The notes under the pieces are model-generated. The model worked only from the letters and a program-made list of their open reading frames with translations. It was not told the DNA's origin and did no database searches. From Dechloromonas sp. UBA6271 (GTDB lineage Bacteria > Pseudomonadota > Gammaproteobacteria > Burkholderiales > Rhodocyclaceae): a DNA stretch of 64,000 bases. The position numbers were made by a program, and so were the translations under genes. Shown piece by piece: positions 50,489-58,622 of this stretch (position 1 is its first letter; the number at the start of each line of letters is the position of its first letter). The stretch covers positions 1-64,000 of the forward strand of contig DJUX01000042.1 in the NCBI GenBank assembly GCA_002440665.1. Reading direction: 5' to 3'.

Positions 50489-51588
50489 GGCTGCGTCCCG
50501 AGCAGGCGGACCTTCTGGCCCGGGCGCAAGGCCTGAACGCCCGCAGCAACGACGATCTCGCCCGGGTTCAGGCCCGCCACCACCGTAACCTTCGCCGGGT
50601 CGGAGGCCCCCACTTCGATCGGACGCGAGGAGACCGTCAAGGCCTGCGGGTCAACGACCCACACCGCCGACCGGCCTTCGGCGCGCACCAGTGCCGAGGC
50701 GGGAATCTCGATTCCCGGCACTGCGCCGACCTGCATGCGACCGGTCACGGTCGTTCCCAGTCGCATCGCGGCCGGCGGGTCGATCAGTCCGACACGCACG
50801 GCGAAAGTTCCGGTCACCGGGTCGGCGCGCGGTGAAACCTCGCGCACCCGGCCCTTGGCCGTCACTGCCGGATCGGTCGCCAGAGTGACGATGATTTCCG
50901 GATTCGCCGGCGCGATATCCTTCAAACGAGCGGACACATCAAAAACAGCATCGCGACCATCCTTGCGCGCAACCTGAACGACCATGCGCCCCCCCTGGAC
51001 CACCTCGCCGGGTTCGGCGCCGACCGCGGTCACCACGCCGCCGGCATCGGCCAGCAGTCGCGTATAGCCGAGGCGGTTGCGGGCGATGCCGACCTGTGCC
51101 TGCGCCGCGTCGACCTGCGCCTGGGCGCTGCTTGCAACCTGCGTGATCCGATCGAAAGCCGCCTGGGAGATGAAGTTCTGAGCCAGCAGCGAACGGTTGC
51201 GCGTCTCGTTGGCTCGCGCCTCGATGAGCTGCCCGCGGGCACCCTGCAGGGTGGCTTCCGCCGCGCGCAGGCCATCTTCCTCGTTTTCCGGATTGAGCCG
51301 CGCGATTTCCTGGCCGGCCGTGACCGTGTCGCCGACATTCACCGCCCGGCTGATCATGCGCCCGTCGATGCGAAACGCCAGATTGACTTCGGATTCCGCC
51401 TGCACCCTGCCGGTGAGCGAGACCGAATCGCCACCGTTTCCTGAAGCGATGGTCACCGCCCGCACCGGGCGGATTTCCGGGGCAACGACCTCCTCGGCCG
51501 GCCGGCAGGCAGCGAGAAATATCAGCACCGAGCCGACAAGCATCAGATCGAACTTCCGCGCCACGCAGTTTTGGTCAGTCAATGACAT
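50485..51588 (-). CDS. RND efflux periplasmic adaptor (HlyD/AcrA family) lipoprotein
   Basis: A 367-residue membrane-fusion protein. An N-terminal lipobox-like LAAC (about residue 28) suggests lipid anchoring. A lipoyl/barrel-sandwich part (VNLAFRIDGRMISRAVNVGDTVTAGQEIARL and RLLADAGGVVTAVGAEPGEVV) flanks a helical hairpin (about 100-165), followed by the beta-barrel and membrane-proximal domains. It is the first gene of the nine-gene overlapping run, and overlaps the RND permease start by ATGA. Confidence 0.92.
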   Translation of the reverse strand: MSLTDQNCVARKFDLMLVGSVLIFLAACRPAEEVVAPEIRPVRAVTIASGNGGDSVSLTGRVQAESEVNLAFRIDGRMISRAVNVGDTVTAGQEIARLNPENEEDGLRAAEATLQGARGQLIEARANETRNRSLLAQNFISQAAFDRITQVASSAQAQVDAAQAQVGIARNRLGYTRLLADAGGVVTAVGAEPGEVVQGGRMVVQVARKDGRDAVFDVSARLKDIAPANPEIIVTLATDPAVTAKGRVREVSPRADPVTGTFAVRVGLIDPPAAMRLGTTVTGRMQVGAVPGIEIPASALVRAEGRSAVWVVDPQALTVSSRPIEVGASDPAKVTVVAGLNPGEIVVAAGVQALRPGQKVRLLGTQP

Positions 51589-51732
51589 AGATCATCCAAA
51601 TGAAAATCCGGAAACAGGCGGCAGTCTAACACGAGAGTATTGCTGCAACATTATGTCTGTGTCGTGAAAGCCCCGCCGACAGGTCACCAGGGGCATTGTG
51701 CAACGCAGCATCGCCGGTGACTTGCTGCCGAA

Positions 51733-53598
51733 TCAGCGCCGCTGCAGGACCACTGCGCCCAGCGGCGGCAAGGTGATTTCGAGATTGGCCGGGCAGTTCA
51801 TCCACTCGCCGGCATGGGCATCGAGCGTCCCGCCATTGCCGAGGTTGCTGCCACCGTAGTAAGCCGAATCGCTGTTGAGGATTTCGGCGTAGCGGCCGGC
51901 TTGCGGCACGCCGATCCGGTAGCCGGTTTTCGGCTCCGGGGTGAAGTTGACCGCAACCACCACGAAACTGCCGTCGCGCCCCCAGCGCAGCCACGAAAGT
52001 ATCGAGTGCGCGCTGTCGTGGCAGTCGATCCAGGCGAAGCCGCAACTCTCGAAGTCCTGCGTGTGGAGCGCCGGATGGTCAAGGTAGAGGCGATTGAGGT
52101 CGGCCGACAGGCGCTGCAGGCCGGCGTGCGCCGGCTCGTTGGCCTGCCCCCAGTCGAGTTCGCGTGCCTCCGACCACTCGCGCCCCTGGCCAAATTCGTT
52201 GCCCATGAAGGTCAGCTTCTTGCCCGGCGTAAACGTCTGCCAGGCCAGCAGCAGGCGCAGGTTGGCGAAGCGCTGCCAGTCATCTCCCGGCATCTTGCCG
52301 AGCAGCGAGCCCTTGCCGTGCACCACCTCGTCATGCGAGAAGGGCAGCACGTAGTTTTCGCTGTAGGCGTAGATCTGGCCGAAGGTCAGCTCGTCATGAT
52401 GCCAGCGGCGGTAAATCGGATCACGGTGAAAATAGCGCAGGCTGTCGTTCATCCAGCCCATATTCCATTTCATCGAAAAGCCGAGGCCGCCGACGTAGGT
52501 TGGCCGCGACACCTGCGGCCAGGCGGTCGATTCCTCGGCGATGGTCAGCGCGCCGGGAAACTCGCCATGCACCATCGCGTTGAGTTCCTTCAGAAAATCG
52601 ATGGCATCGAGGTTTTCCCGGCCGCCATATTTGTTGGGCAGCCATTCGCCGGCTTTGCGCGAATAGTCGAGGTAGAGCATCGACGCCACCGCATCGACCC
52701 GCAGGCCATCGAAGTGGAATTCGCTCAGCCACCAGTGCGCCGACGACATCAGGAAACTGCGCACCTCGTGGCGGCCGTAGTTGAATATATGCGTGCCCCA
52801 GTCGACATGCAGCCCGAGGCGCGGGTCTTCGTGCTCGTAGAGGGCGGTACCGTCGTAGCGGGCGAGCGCCCAGTCGTCCTGCGGAAAATGACCGGGAACC
52901 CAGTCGAGGATGACGCCGAGGCCGGCCTGATGGCAGGCATCGACGAAGGCGCGCAGTTCGTCCGGCGAACCGTAGCGCGCGGTTGCCGCAAAATAGCCGG
53001 TCGTCTGGTAACCCCAGGATTCGTCAAGCGGATGCTCGGTGATCGGCAGCAGTTCGAGATGCGTGTAGCCCTGAGCGACGGCGTAGGGAATCAGGCGCTC
53101 GGCCAGTTCGCGCCACAGGTAGGGCTTACCGTCCAGATGGCGCATCCAGGAGCCGGGGTGCACCTCGTAGATATTGACCGGCGCGCGCTGCCAGTCCCAG
53201 GCCGCGCGCCGTGCCAGCCAGTCGCCATCGCCCCAGGCGTGGCCGGAGGGCGGCACGACATAGGCGGCGGACCCCGGCCGCAACTCGAAGCCGCGCCCGT
53301 AGGGGTCGGACTTGGTCAGCTTCTCGCCGCTATGCCGGTTGATGATCTCGAAACGGTAAAGACTGCCGGGCACGGCGGCCGGCACGGTCGCCTCCCAGAC
53401 GCCGGAGGCACCGAGCGAGTGCAGGGCGTCGACGCGGCCCGCCCAGCCGTTGAAGTCGCCGACCACCGATACCTGGCCGGCATTCGGCGCCCAGACGCGG
53501 AACACGGTACCGGCTTCGCCCGGGTGCGCGCCAAGGAGACGATAGGCTTGGTAATTCCGCCCTTCGTTGAACAGATAAAGCGCATCCGATGACTGCAT
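51733..53598 (-). CDS. glgB: 1,4-alpha-glucan branching enzyme GlgB (GH13)
   Basis: Makes alpha-1,6 branches in glycogen. The 621-residue protein has the CBM48 N-terminal domain (FRVWAPNAGQVSVVGDFNGW) and a GH13 barrel with nucleophile Asp in DGLRVDAVASMLY, acid Glu in TIAEESTAW and FSHDEVVHGKGSL. It lacks the extra N1 domain of E. coli GlgB (728 residues). A GGGGGAG ribosome site precedes the ATG. Divergent from glgC over 54 bases, so the two probably share a control region. Confidence 0.96.
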   Translation of the reverse strand: MQSSDALYLFNEGRNYQAYRLLGAHPGEAGTVFRVWAPNAGQVSVVGDFNGWAGRVDALHSLGASGVWEATVPAAVPGSLYRFEIINRHSGEKLTKSDPYGRGFELRPGSAAYVVPPSGHAWGDGDWLARRAAWDWQRAPVNIYEVHPGSWMRHLDGKPYLWRELAERLIPYAVAQGYTHLELLPITEHPLDESWGYQTTGYFAATARYGSPDELRAFVDACHQAGLGVILDWVPGHFPQDDWALARYDGTALYEHEDPRLGLHVDWGTHIFNYGRHEVRSFLMSSAHWWLSEFHFDGLRVDAVASMLYLDYSRKAGEWLPNKYGGRENLDAIDFLKELNAMVHGEFPGALTIAEESTAWPQVSRPTYVGGLGFSMKWNMGWMNDSLRYFHRDPIYRRWHHDELTFGQIYAYSENYVLPFSHDEVVHGKGSLLGKMPGDDWQRFANLRLLLAWQTFTPGKKLTFMGNEFGQGREWSEARELDWGQANEPAHAGLQRLSADLNRLYLDHPALHTQDFESCGFAWIDCHDSAHSILSWLRWGRDGSFVVVAVNFTPEPKTGYRIGVPQAGRYAEILNSDSAYYGGSNLGNGGTLDAHAGEWMNCPANLEITLPPLGAVVLQRR

Positions 53599-53652
53599 TT
53601 GCTCCCCCTATCGCAGTATCATAAGACAAAACAGTGGACAGGGAGATCCGCC

Positions 53653-54972
53653 ATGCCGTTCAGCACCCCATGCCCGCATCAGGCCTATTGCGAAATGCGC
53701 GACCAGACCGACATGCGTTTCATCAGCCACCTGACGCGCAACACCTTCGCCATCATCCTGGCCGGCGGCCGCGGCAGCCGCCTGAAGCAGCTCACCGACT
53801 TCCGCTCAAAACCGGCGGTACCGTTCGGCGGCAAGTTCCGCATTCTCGACTTCACGCTGTCCAACTGCGTCAACTCGGGCATCCGCAAGATCGGCGTCGC
53901 CACGCAATACAAGGCGCACAGCCTGATTCGCCACATCCAGCGCGGCTGGAGCTTCCTTGACGGCCGATTCGACGAGTTCATCCAGTTGCTGCCGGCGCAA
54001 CAGCAGATCGACGAAACGCAGTGGTACCAGGGCACCGCCGACGCGGTTTTCCAGAACATGCATTTTCTCCGCCGCTACAACCCGGAACACGTGCTGATCG
54101 TCGCCGGCGACCACATCTACAAGATGGATTACGGCCGCATGCTGGCCTTCCACGCCAAGCAGAAGGCCGACATGACCGTGGCCTGCATTGACGTGCCGCT
54201 CGCCGAAGCCCGCGAATTCGGCGTCATGGGCGTCGATGAAGACGATCGCGTGATCGATTTCGTCGAAAAACCGCAGCACCCGCCGCACATTCCCGGCCAA
54301 CCCGAGCGCGCACTGGCCTCGATGGGCATCTACATCTTCAACGCCAAGTTCCTCTTCGAGCAGCTGCAGCGCGACGCCCTGACCCAGGATTCCAGCCGCG
54401 ACTTCGGCAAGGACATCATTCCTTATATCGTCTCGCGCTACCGCGTCTTCGCCCACCGCTTCGCCGAATCCTGCGTCGGCAGTGACCACCACCAGCCCTA
54501 CTGGCGCGACGTCGGCACGATCGACGCCTACTGGGAGGCGAACATGGAGATGACCAAGGTCACGCCGGAACTGAACATCTACGACAAGGACTGGCCGATC
54601 TGGACCTACCAGGAACAGCTGCCGCCGGCCAAGTTCGTCTTCGACGACGACGACCGGCGCGGCACCGCCGTCGATTCACTGATCGCCGGCGGCTGCATCA
54701 TCTCCGGCGCATCCGTGAAGCGCTCGCTGCTCTTTTCCAGTGTCGAGGTGCATAGCTGGGCCAGCGTCGAAGATTCGGTCATCCTGCCCGGCGTCGACAT
54801 CGGCCGCCACGCCGTCGTCAAGCGCTGCGTCATCGACAAACGCTGCCGCATCCCGCCCGGCATGGTCATCGGCGAGAACCCGGACGAAGACCGCAAGCGC
54901 TTCTTCGTCAGCCCCAAGGGCATCACCCTCGTCACCGCCGAAATGCTCGGCCAGGGCGCCAACCACTTTTGA
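53653..54972 (+). CDS. glgC: Glucose-1-phosphate adenylyltransferase GlgC
   Basis: Makes ADP-glucose, the committed step of glycogen synthesis. 439 residues with the pyrophosphorylase motif ILAGGRGSRLKQLT, KPAVPFGGKFRILDF, the ADP-Glc binding FVEKP and the C-terminal left-handed beta-helix (IISGASVKRSLLFSSVEVH). The ATG at 53653 is chosen because GGGAG is seven bases upstream; an upstream TTG would add a leader with no resemblance to GlgC. Starts a plus-strand run ending with glgA. Confidence 0.96.
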   Translation: MPFSTPCPHQAYCEMRDQTDMRFISHLTRNTFAIILAGGRGSRLKQLTDFRSKPAVPFGGKFRILDFTLSNCVNSGIRKIGVATQYKAHSLIRHIQRGWSFLDGRFDEFIQLLPAQQQIDETQWYQGTADAVFQNMHFLRRYNPEHVLIVAGDHIYKMDYGRMLAFHAKQKADMTVACIDVPLAEAREFGVMGVDEDDRVIDFVEKPQHPPHIPGQPERALASMGIYIFNAKFLFEQLQRDALTQDSSRDFGKDIIPYIVSRYRVFAHRFAESCVGSDHHQPYWRDVGTIDAYWEANMEMTKVTPELNIYDKDWPIWTYQEQLPPAKFVFDDDDRRGTAVDSLIAGGCIISGASVKRSLLFSSVEVHSWASVEDSVILPGVDIGRHAVVKRCVIDKRCRIPPGMVIGENPDEDRKRFFVSPKGITLVTAEMLGQGANHF

Positions 54973-54975
54973 GCC

Positions 54976-56631
54976 ATGGCTGATCTCGCTTTCCTCTGGC
55001 ACATGCACCAGCCGGATTACCGGCACCCGGAAAGCGGGCATTTCGTGCTGCCCTGGGTTCTGCTGCACGCCATCAAGGATTATTCCGACATGGCCTGCCA
55101 TCTGGAGCGCCACCCGGGCATCCACTGCACCGTCAACTTCGTACCTGTGCTGCTCGACCAGATCGAGGACTATTGCGACCAGTTGGCGACCCGCCAGTGG
55201 CGCGACCCGCTGCTGCGCATCGCCGCCCACCCCGAACCCGATGCGCTGAGCGCCGACGACCGCGCCTGGCTGCTCGACATGGCCTTCCGCTGCCACGCGC
55301 CGACCATGCTCGAACCCTTCGCCCCCTATCGCCGGCTGCGCGACCTGCTGGCCTTCGTCAAGGTGCAGGACGCCAACACCCTGAGCTATCTCTCCGGCCA
55401 CTATTACGCCGACCTCGCGACTTGGTTCCTGCTGGCGTGGAGCGGCGAAAGCCTGCGCCGCGACGGGCAAGCGGTGCCGGAACTGATGGCCAAGGGCGAT
55501 GCCTTCACCCTTGCCGACCGCGAGCGCCTGCTGGCCGAGCTCGGCGGCGTGCTGGAAAAGCTGATTCCGCGCTACCGCGCCCTCGGCGAACGCGGCCAGG
55601 TCGAACTGAGCTGTACCCCGGCCAATCACCCGCTGGCCCCGCTGCTGATCGATTTCAATGCCGCCCGCGAAGCCTGGCCGGAAAGTCCGCTGCCCTCGGC
55701 GCCGGAATACCCGGGCGGCCGTTCCCGGGTCGAATCCCATCTGGCGGCTGCCCTCGCCAGCCACGAGCAGCGCTTCGGCAAGGCGCCAAACGGCCTGTGG
55801 CCAGCCGAAGGGGCGCTGTCGGCGCCCTTCCTCAACCAGATCGCCGACGCCGGATTCCGCTGGACCGCCAGCAGCCACGGCGTGCTCAAGCATTCGGCCG
55901 GCAACCAGGCGCCGACGACCATTCCCTGGCAGGCGCCCGAAGGCACGCCGGGCGACATCACGCTCTTTTTCCGCAACGAGCAGCTCTCCGACCTGATCGG
56001 CTTCGAGTACGCCAACTGGCACGGCCGCGACGCCGCCCAGCATTTCATGACCGAACTGAAGGCCATCCACATCCGTGACAAGGACGCGCTGATCCCGGTC
56101 TTTCTCGACGGCGAAAATGCCTGGGAGTACTACCCCTACAACGCCTGGTACTTCTTTTCCGACCTCTACGGTGCGCTGGAAAAAAACACCGCCATCCGCA
56201 CCGTGACCCTAAGCGAGGCGGCCAACGTGCATCGCACCCGGCGCACCCGCCTGCCACGCCTGACCGCCGGCAGCTGGGTCTTCGGCACGCTGTCGACCTG
56301 GCTCGGCAACGCGGACAAGAACCGCGCCTGGGATCTGCTGTGCGATGTCAAGCAGTGCGCCGACCGCGCCCTGCAAGGCGAACGTCTGACACCCGACGAC
56401 CGGGCTGCCGTCGTCCAGCGCCTGGCCGTCTGCGAAAGCTCGGACTGGTTCTGGTGGCTCGGCGACTACAACTCGCCACAGTCAGTCGCCTGTTTCGACA
56501 GCCTGTTCCGCGAAAACATCAAATCTCTCTATCGCCTGCTCCACCTGCCGGTTCCCGTCAGCCTCGACCACCCGATCAGCCACGGCGGCGGCGCCCCCGA
56601 AAGCGGCGGCACGATGCGCCGCGCCACCTGA
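54976..56631 (+). CDS. Glycoside hydrolase family 57 protein
   Basis: A 551-residue GH57 enzyme of the (amylo)pullulanase/alpha-amylase type. The conserved regions read in order: HMHQPDY (9-15), ELSCTPANHPLAPLL, GLWPAEGALSAPFL (with the nucleophile Glu) and LSDLIGFEY (with the acid Asp), followed by NAWEYYPYNAWYF. No signal peptide, so it acts on internal glucan. Lies four bases after glgC. Whether it debranches, hydrolyses or transfers cannot be read from the motifs. Confidence 0.88.
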   Translation: MADLAFLWHMHQPDYRHPESGHFVLPWVLLHAIKDYSDMACHLERHPGIHCTVNFVPVLLDQIEDYCDQLATRQWRDPLLRIAAHPEPDALSADDRAWLLDMAFRCHAPTMLEPFAPYRRLRDLLAFVKVQDANTLSYLSGHYYADLATWFLLAWSGESLRRDGQAVPELMAKGDAFTLADRERLLAELGGVLEKLIPRYRALGERGQVELSCTPANHPLAPLLIDFNAAREAWPESPLPSAPEYPGGRSRVESHLAAALASHEQRFGKAPNGLWPAEGALSAPFLNQIADAGFRWTASSHGVLKHSAGNQAPTTIPWQAPEGTPGDITLFFRNEQLSDLIGFEYANWHGRDAAQHFMTELKAIHIRDKDALIPVFLDGENAWEYYPYNAWYFFSDLYGALEKNTAIRTVTLSEAANVHRTRRTRLPRLTAGSWVFGTLSTWLGNADKNRAWDLLCDVKQCADRALQGERLTPDDRAAVVQRLAVCESSDWFWWLGDYNSPQSVACFDSLFRENIKSLYRLLHLPVPVSLDHPISHGGGAPESGGTMRRAT

Positions 56632-56642
56632 AAAGCCTCACC

Positions 56643-58622
56643 ATGACTCAAGCTGTCACCCTTCTGCTCGGCGTCCACGCGCACCAGCCCGTCGGCAACT
56701 TTCCGGAAGTGATCGAAGACGCGCACCTGCGCTGCTACAAGCCCTTCCTCGAAACCCTGTATGCCTACCCGGAATTCCGTTTCGCCGCCCATTTCTCCGG
56801 CTGGCTGCTCGACTGGCTGCGCGAGCGCTACCCGGCCGACATGAACTTGCTGGCACAGATGGTCAAACGCGGCCAGGTCGAACTGTTCAGCTCCGGCGAC
56901 ACCGAACCGGTGCTCGCCGCCATCCCGCAGCGCGACCGGATCGGCCAGCTGCGCACGCTGAACGACAAGCTGGCCGCATGGACTGATGTCCAGCCGCACG
57001 GCGCCTGGCTCACCGAGCGCGTCTGGGAATCGTCGGTGGTACCGGCGCTGGCAGAAACCGGCATCCGCTACGTGACGGTCGACGACTACCATTTCTTCTG
57101 CACCGGCAAATCGGCCGACGAACTCGACGGCTTCTTCAGCACCGAGGAAGACGGCCAGCGGCTCGACCTCTTCCCGATTTCCGAAGCGTTGCGCTACCGC
57201 CTGCCCTTTTCGCCGGCGCACGAGGTCGTCGGCTACCTGGAGAACCTGGCCGACCAGGACCACACTGCCGCCATCTATTTCGACGACATCGAGAAATTCG
57301 GCATCTGGCCGGAAACCTTCGACTGGGTCTACAACCGCGGCTGGCTCAAGGCGCTGATCGAAGGCGTGCTGGCCAGCCCGAAGATCCGCACCGCCACCTA
57401 CGCCGACTTCCACGCGCGAAACACCACGCGAGGCATCGTCTACCTGCCGACCACCTCGTACAGCGAAATGAACGAATGGACGCTGCCGATGCCAGCGGCG
57501 GGCATCTACTCGAACCTGCTCGCCAGCGAGAAAGCGGCAGGACGGGCCGACCAGCACCGGCCCTTCCTGCGCGGCGGCATCTGGCGCAACTTCCTGACCC
57601 GCTACCCGGAAGCCAACTGGATGCACAAGCGCATGCAGTCCCTCTCGGCGCGCCTCGCCGCACTGCCGGCGGCACCGCCGGCGCTGACCGCCGACCTCTA
57701 CCGCGCCCAGGCCAACGACGCCTACTGGCACGGCCTGTTCGGCGGCCTCTACCTGCCGCACCTGCGGCGCGCCGTGTGGAACAACATCGTCGCGCTGGAG
57801 GCCCAGCTCGATGCCCTGCAGCCGCGCCCGGCGCTGGTTGCGGTCGACCTCGATTTCGACGGCAAAACCGAAATCCTCGCCCATACCGCGCAACTGCAGG
57901 TGGCCGTGCGCGACGACGGGCTGGCCGCCGCCCACGAACTGAGCAGCTACACGCTGACGCACAACTTCGGCGACACCCTGCGCCGCTACCACGAGCACTA
58001 TCACGACAAAATCGCCAGCGGGCCGAGCGAGCACAACGGCGCAGGCATCGCCTCGGCGCACGACATCGTCCGCTTCAAGCACCCGGTGGCCGCTGCAGAC
58101 ATCGTTCCCGACACCCTGCCGCGCGTTCTCTGGCTCGATGAACTCGATGGCATTGCGCTTACCGACTACCAGCCGGCAGCCCCGGCGGCGCTCGCATTTA
58201 CCCGTCCCGGTCTGGTCAAAACCTATGCCCTGGAACGGTCGACCGCAACCGTCGCCTGGCAGTGCCGCGGGCTCGCCGGACACCGCCTGACGACCCGGCT
58301 CAATCTCGCCATGCCCAGCTGCGACGGCTTCCTCGGCCGTTACGTGCTGGCCGACGGCAGCATTCCCGGCGGCTTCGGCCAGCCGCTCGATCTCGCCGAA
58401 GCCGCCGCGTTGACCTTGGAAGACGGCGTTCTCGGCGGCCATGTGCGGTTGCAATCCTCGATTTCGGCCGAAATTACCGGTCGACCGCAACAGACGGTCT
58501 CCCAATCCGAGGCCGGCTTTGAGAAAATCATGCAGGCGGCCGAAGTGAGCTTCACCTGGACCGTGCCCGCCGACGACTGCACCATCCGCCTTCAACTGAC
58601 CATCGCACCGAGCGCACCATGA
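56643..58622 (+). CDS. GH57 4-alpha-glucanotransferase (TLGT-like)
   Basis: A 659-residue GH57 enzyme, the same size as the Thermococcus litoralis 4-alpha-glucanotransferase. HAHQPVGNF is at 12-20, nucleophile E125 in TERVWES, and acid Asp in YFDDIEKFGIWPE (214/215), matching the TLGT E123/D214 pair; C-terminal DUF1926-like beta domains follow. It would redistribute maltodextrin chains during glycogen turnover. ATG 56643 lies 11 bases after the previous gene and the end overlaps glgP (ATGA). Confidence 0.87.
   Translation: MTQAVTLLLGVHAHQPVGNFPEVIEDAHLRCYKPFLETLYAYPEFRFAAHFSGWLLDWLRERYPADMNLLAQMVKRGQVELFSSGDTEPVLAAIPQRDRIGQLRTLNDKLAAWTDVQPHGAWLTERVWESSVVPALAETGIRYVTVDDYHFFCTGKSADELDGFFSTEEDGQRLDLFPISEALRYRLPFSPAHEVVGYLENLADQDHTAAIYFDDIEKFGIWPETFDWVYNRGWLKALIEGVLASPKIRTATYADFHARNTTRGIVYLPTTSYSEMNEWTLPMPAAGIYSNLLASEKAAGRADQHRPFLRGGIWRNFLTRYPEANWMHKRMQSLSARLAALPAAPPALTADLYRAQANDAYWHGLFGGLYLPHLRRAVWNNIVALEAQLDALQPRPALVAVDLDFDGKTEILAHTAQLQVAVRDDGLAAAHELSSYTLTHNFGDTLRRYHEHYHDKIASGPSEHNGAGIASAHDIVRFKHPVAAADIVPDTLPRVLWLDELDGIALTDYQPAAPAALAFTRPGLVKTYALERSTATVAWQCRGLAGHRLTTRLNLAMPSCDGFLGRYVLADGSIPGGFGQPLDLAEAAALTLEDGVLGGHVRLQSSISAEITGRPQQTVSQSEAGFEKIMQAAEVSFTWTVPADDCTIRLQLTIAPSAP
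57839..57850 (+). repeat. Copy of dispersed palindromic word (12 of 16)
   Basis: TTGCGGTCGACC, in the TLGT-like GH57 gene, close to two further copies at 58236 and 58479. Confidence 0.5.
58236..58248 (+). repeat. Copy of dispersed palindromic word (13 of 16)
   Basis: CGGTCGACCGCAA, in the TLGT-like gene. Confidence 0.55.
58479..58491 (+). repeat. Copy of dispersed palindromic word (13 of 16)
   Basis: CGGTCGACCGCAA, in the same gene and a different reading context. Confidence 0.55.

Noticed and set aside
48665..50536. A 623-codon plus-strand reading opposite the RND permease
   Set aside because: Antisense shadow; no domain and no ribosome site, while the RND frame has all family motifs.
54768..54840. 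Possible tRNA or small RNA, looked for here and elsewhere
   Set aside because: No cloverleaf or GTTCRA-type T-loop with matching stems was found in any gap; this stretch is glgC coding DNA.
56529..58595. A 688-codon minus-strand reading opposite the TLGT-like gene
   Set aside because: Antisense shadow with Gly/Val/Asp-rich composition and no motif.
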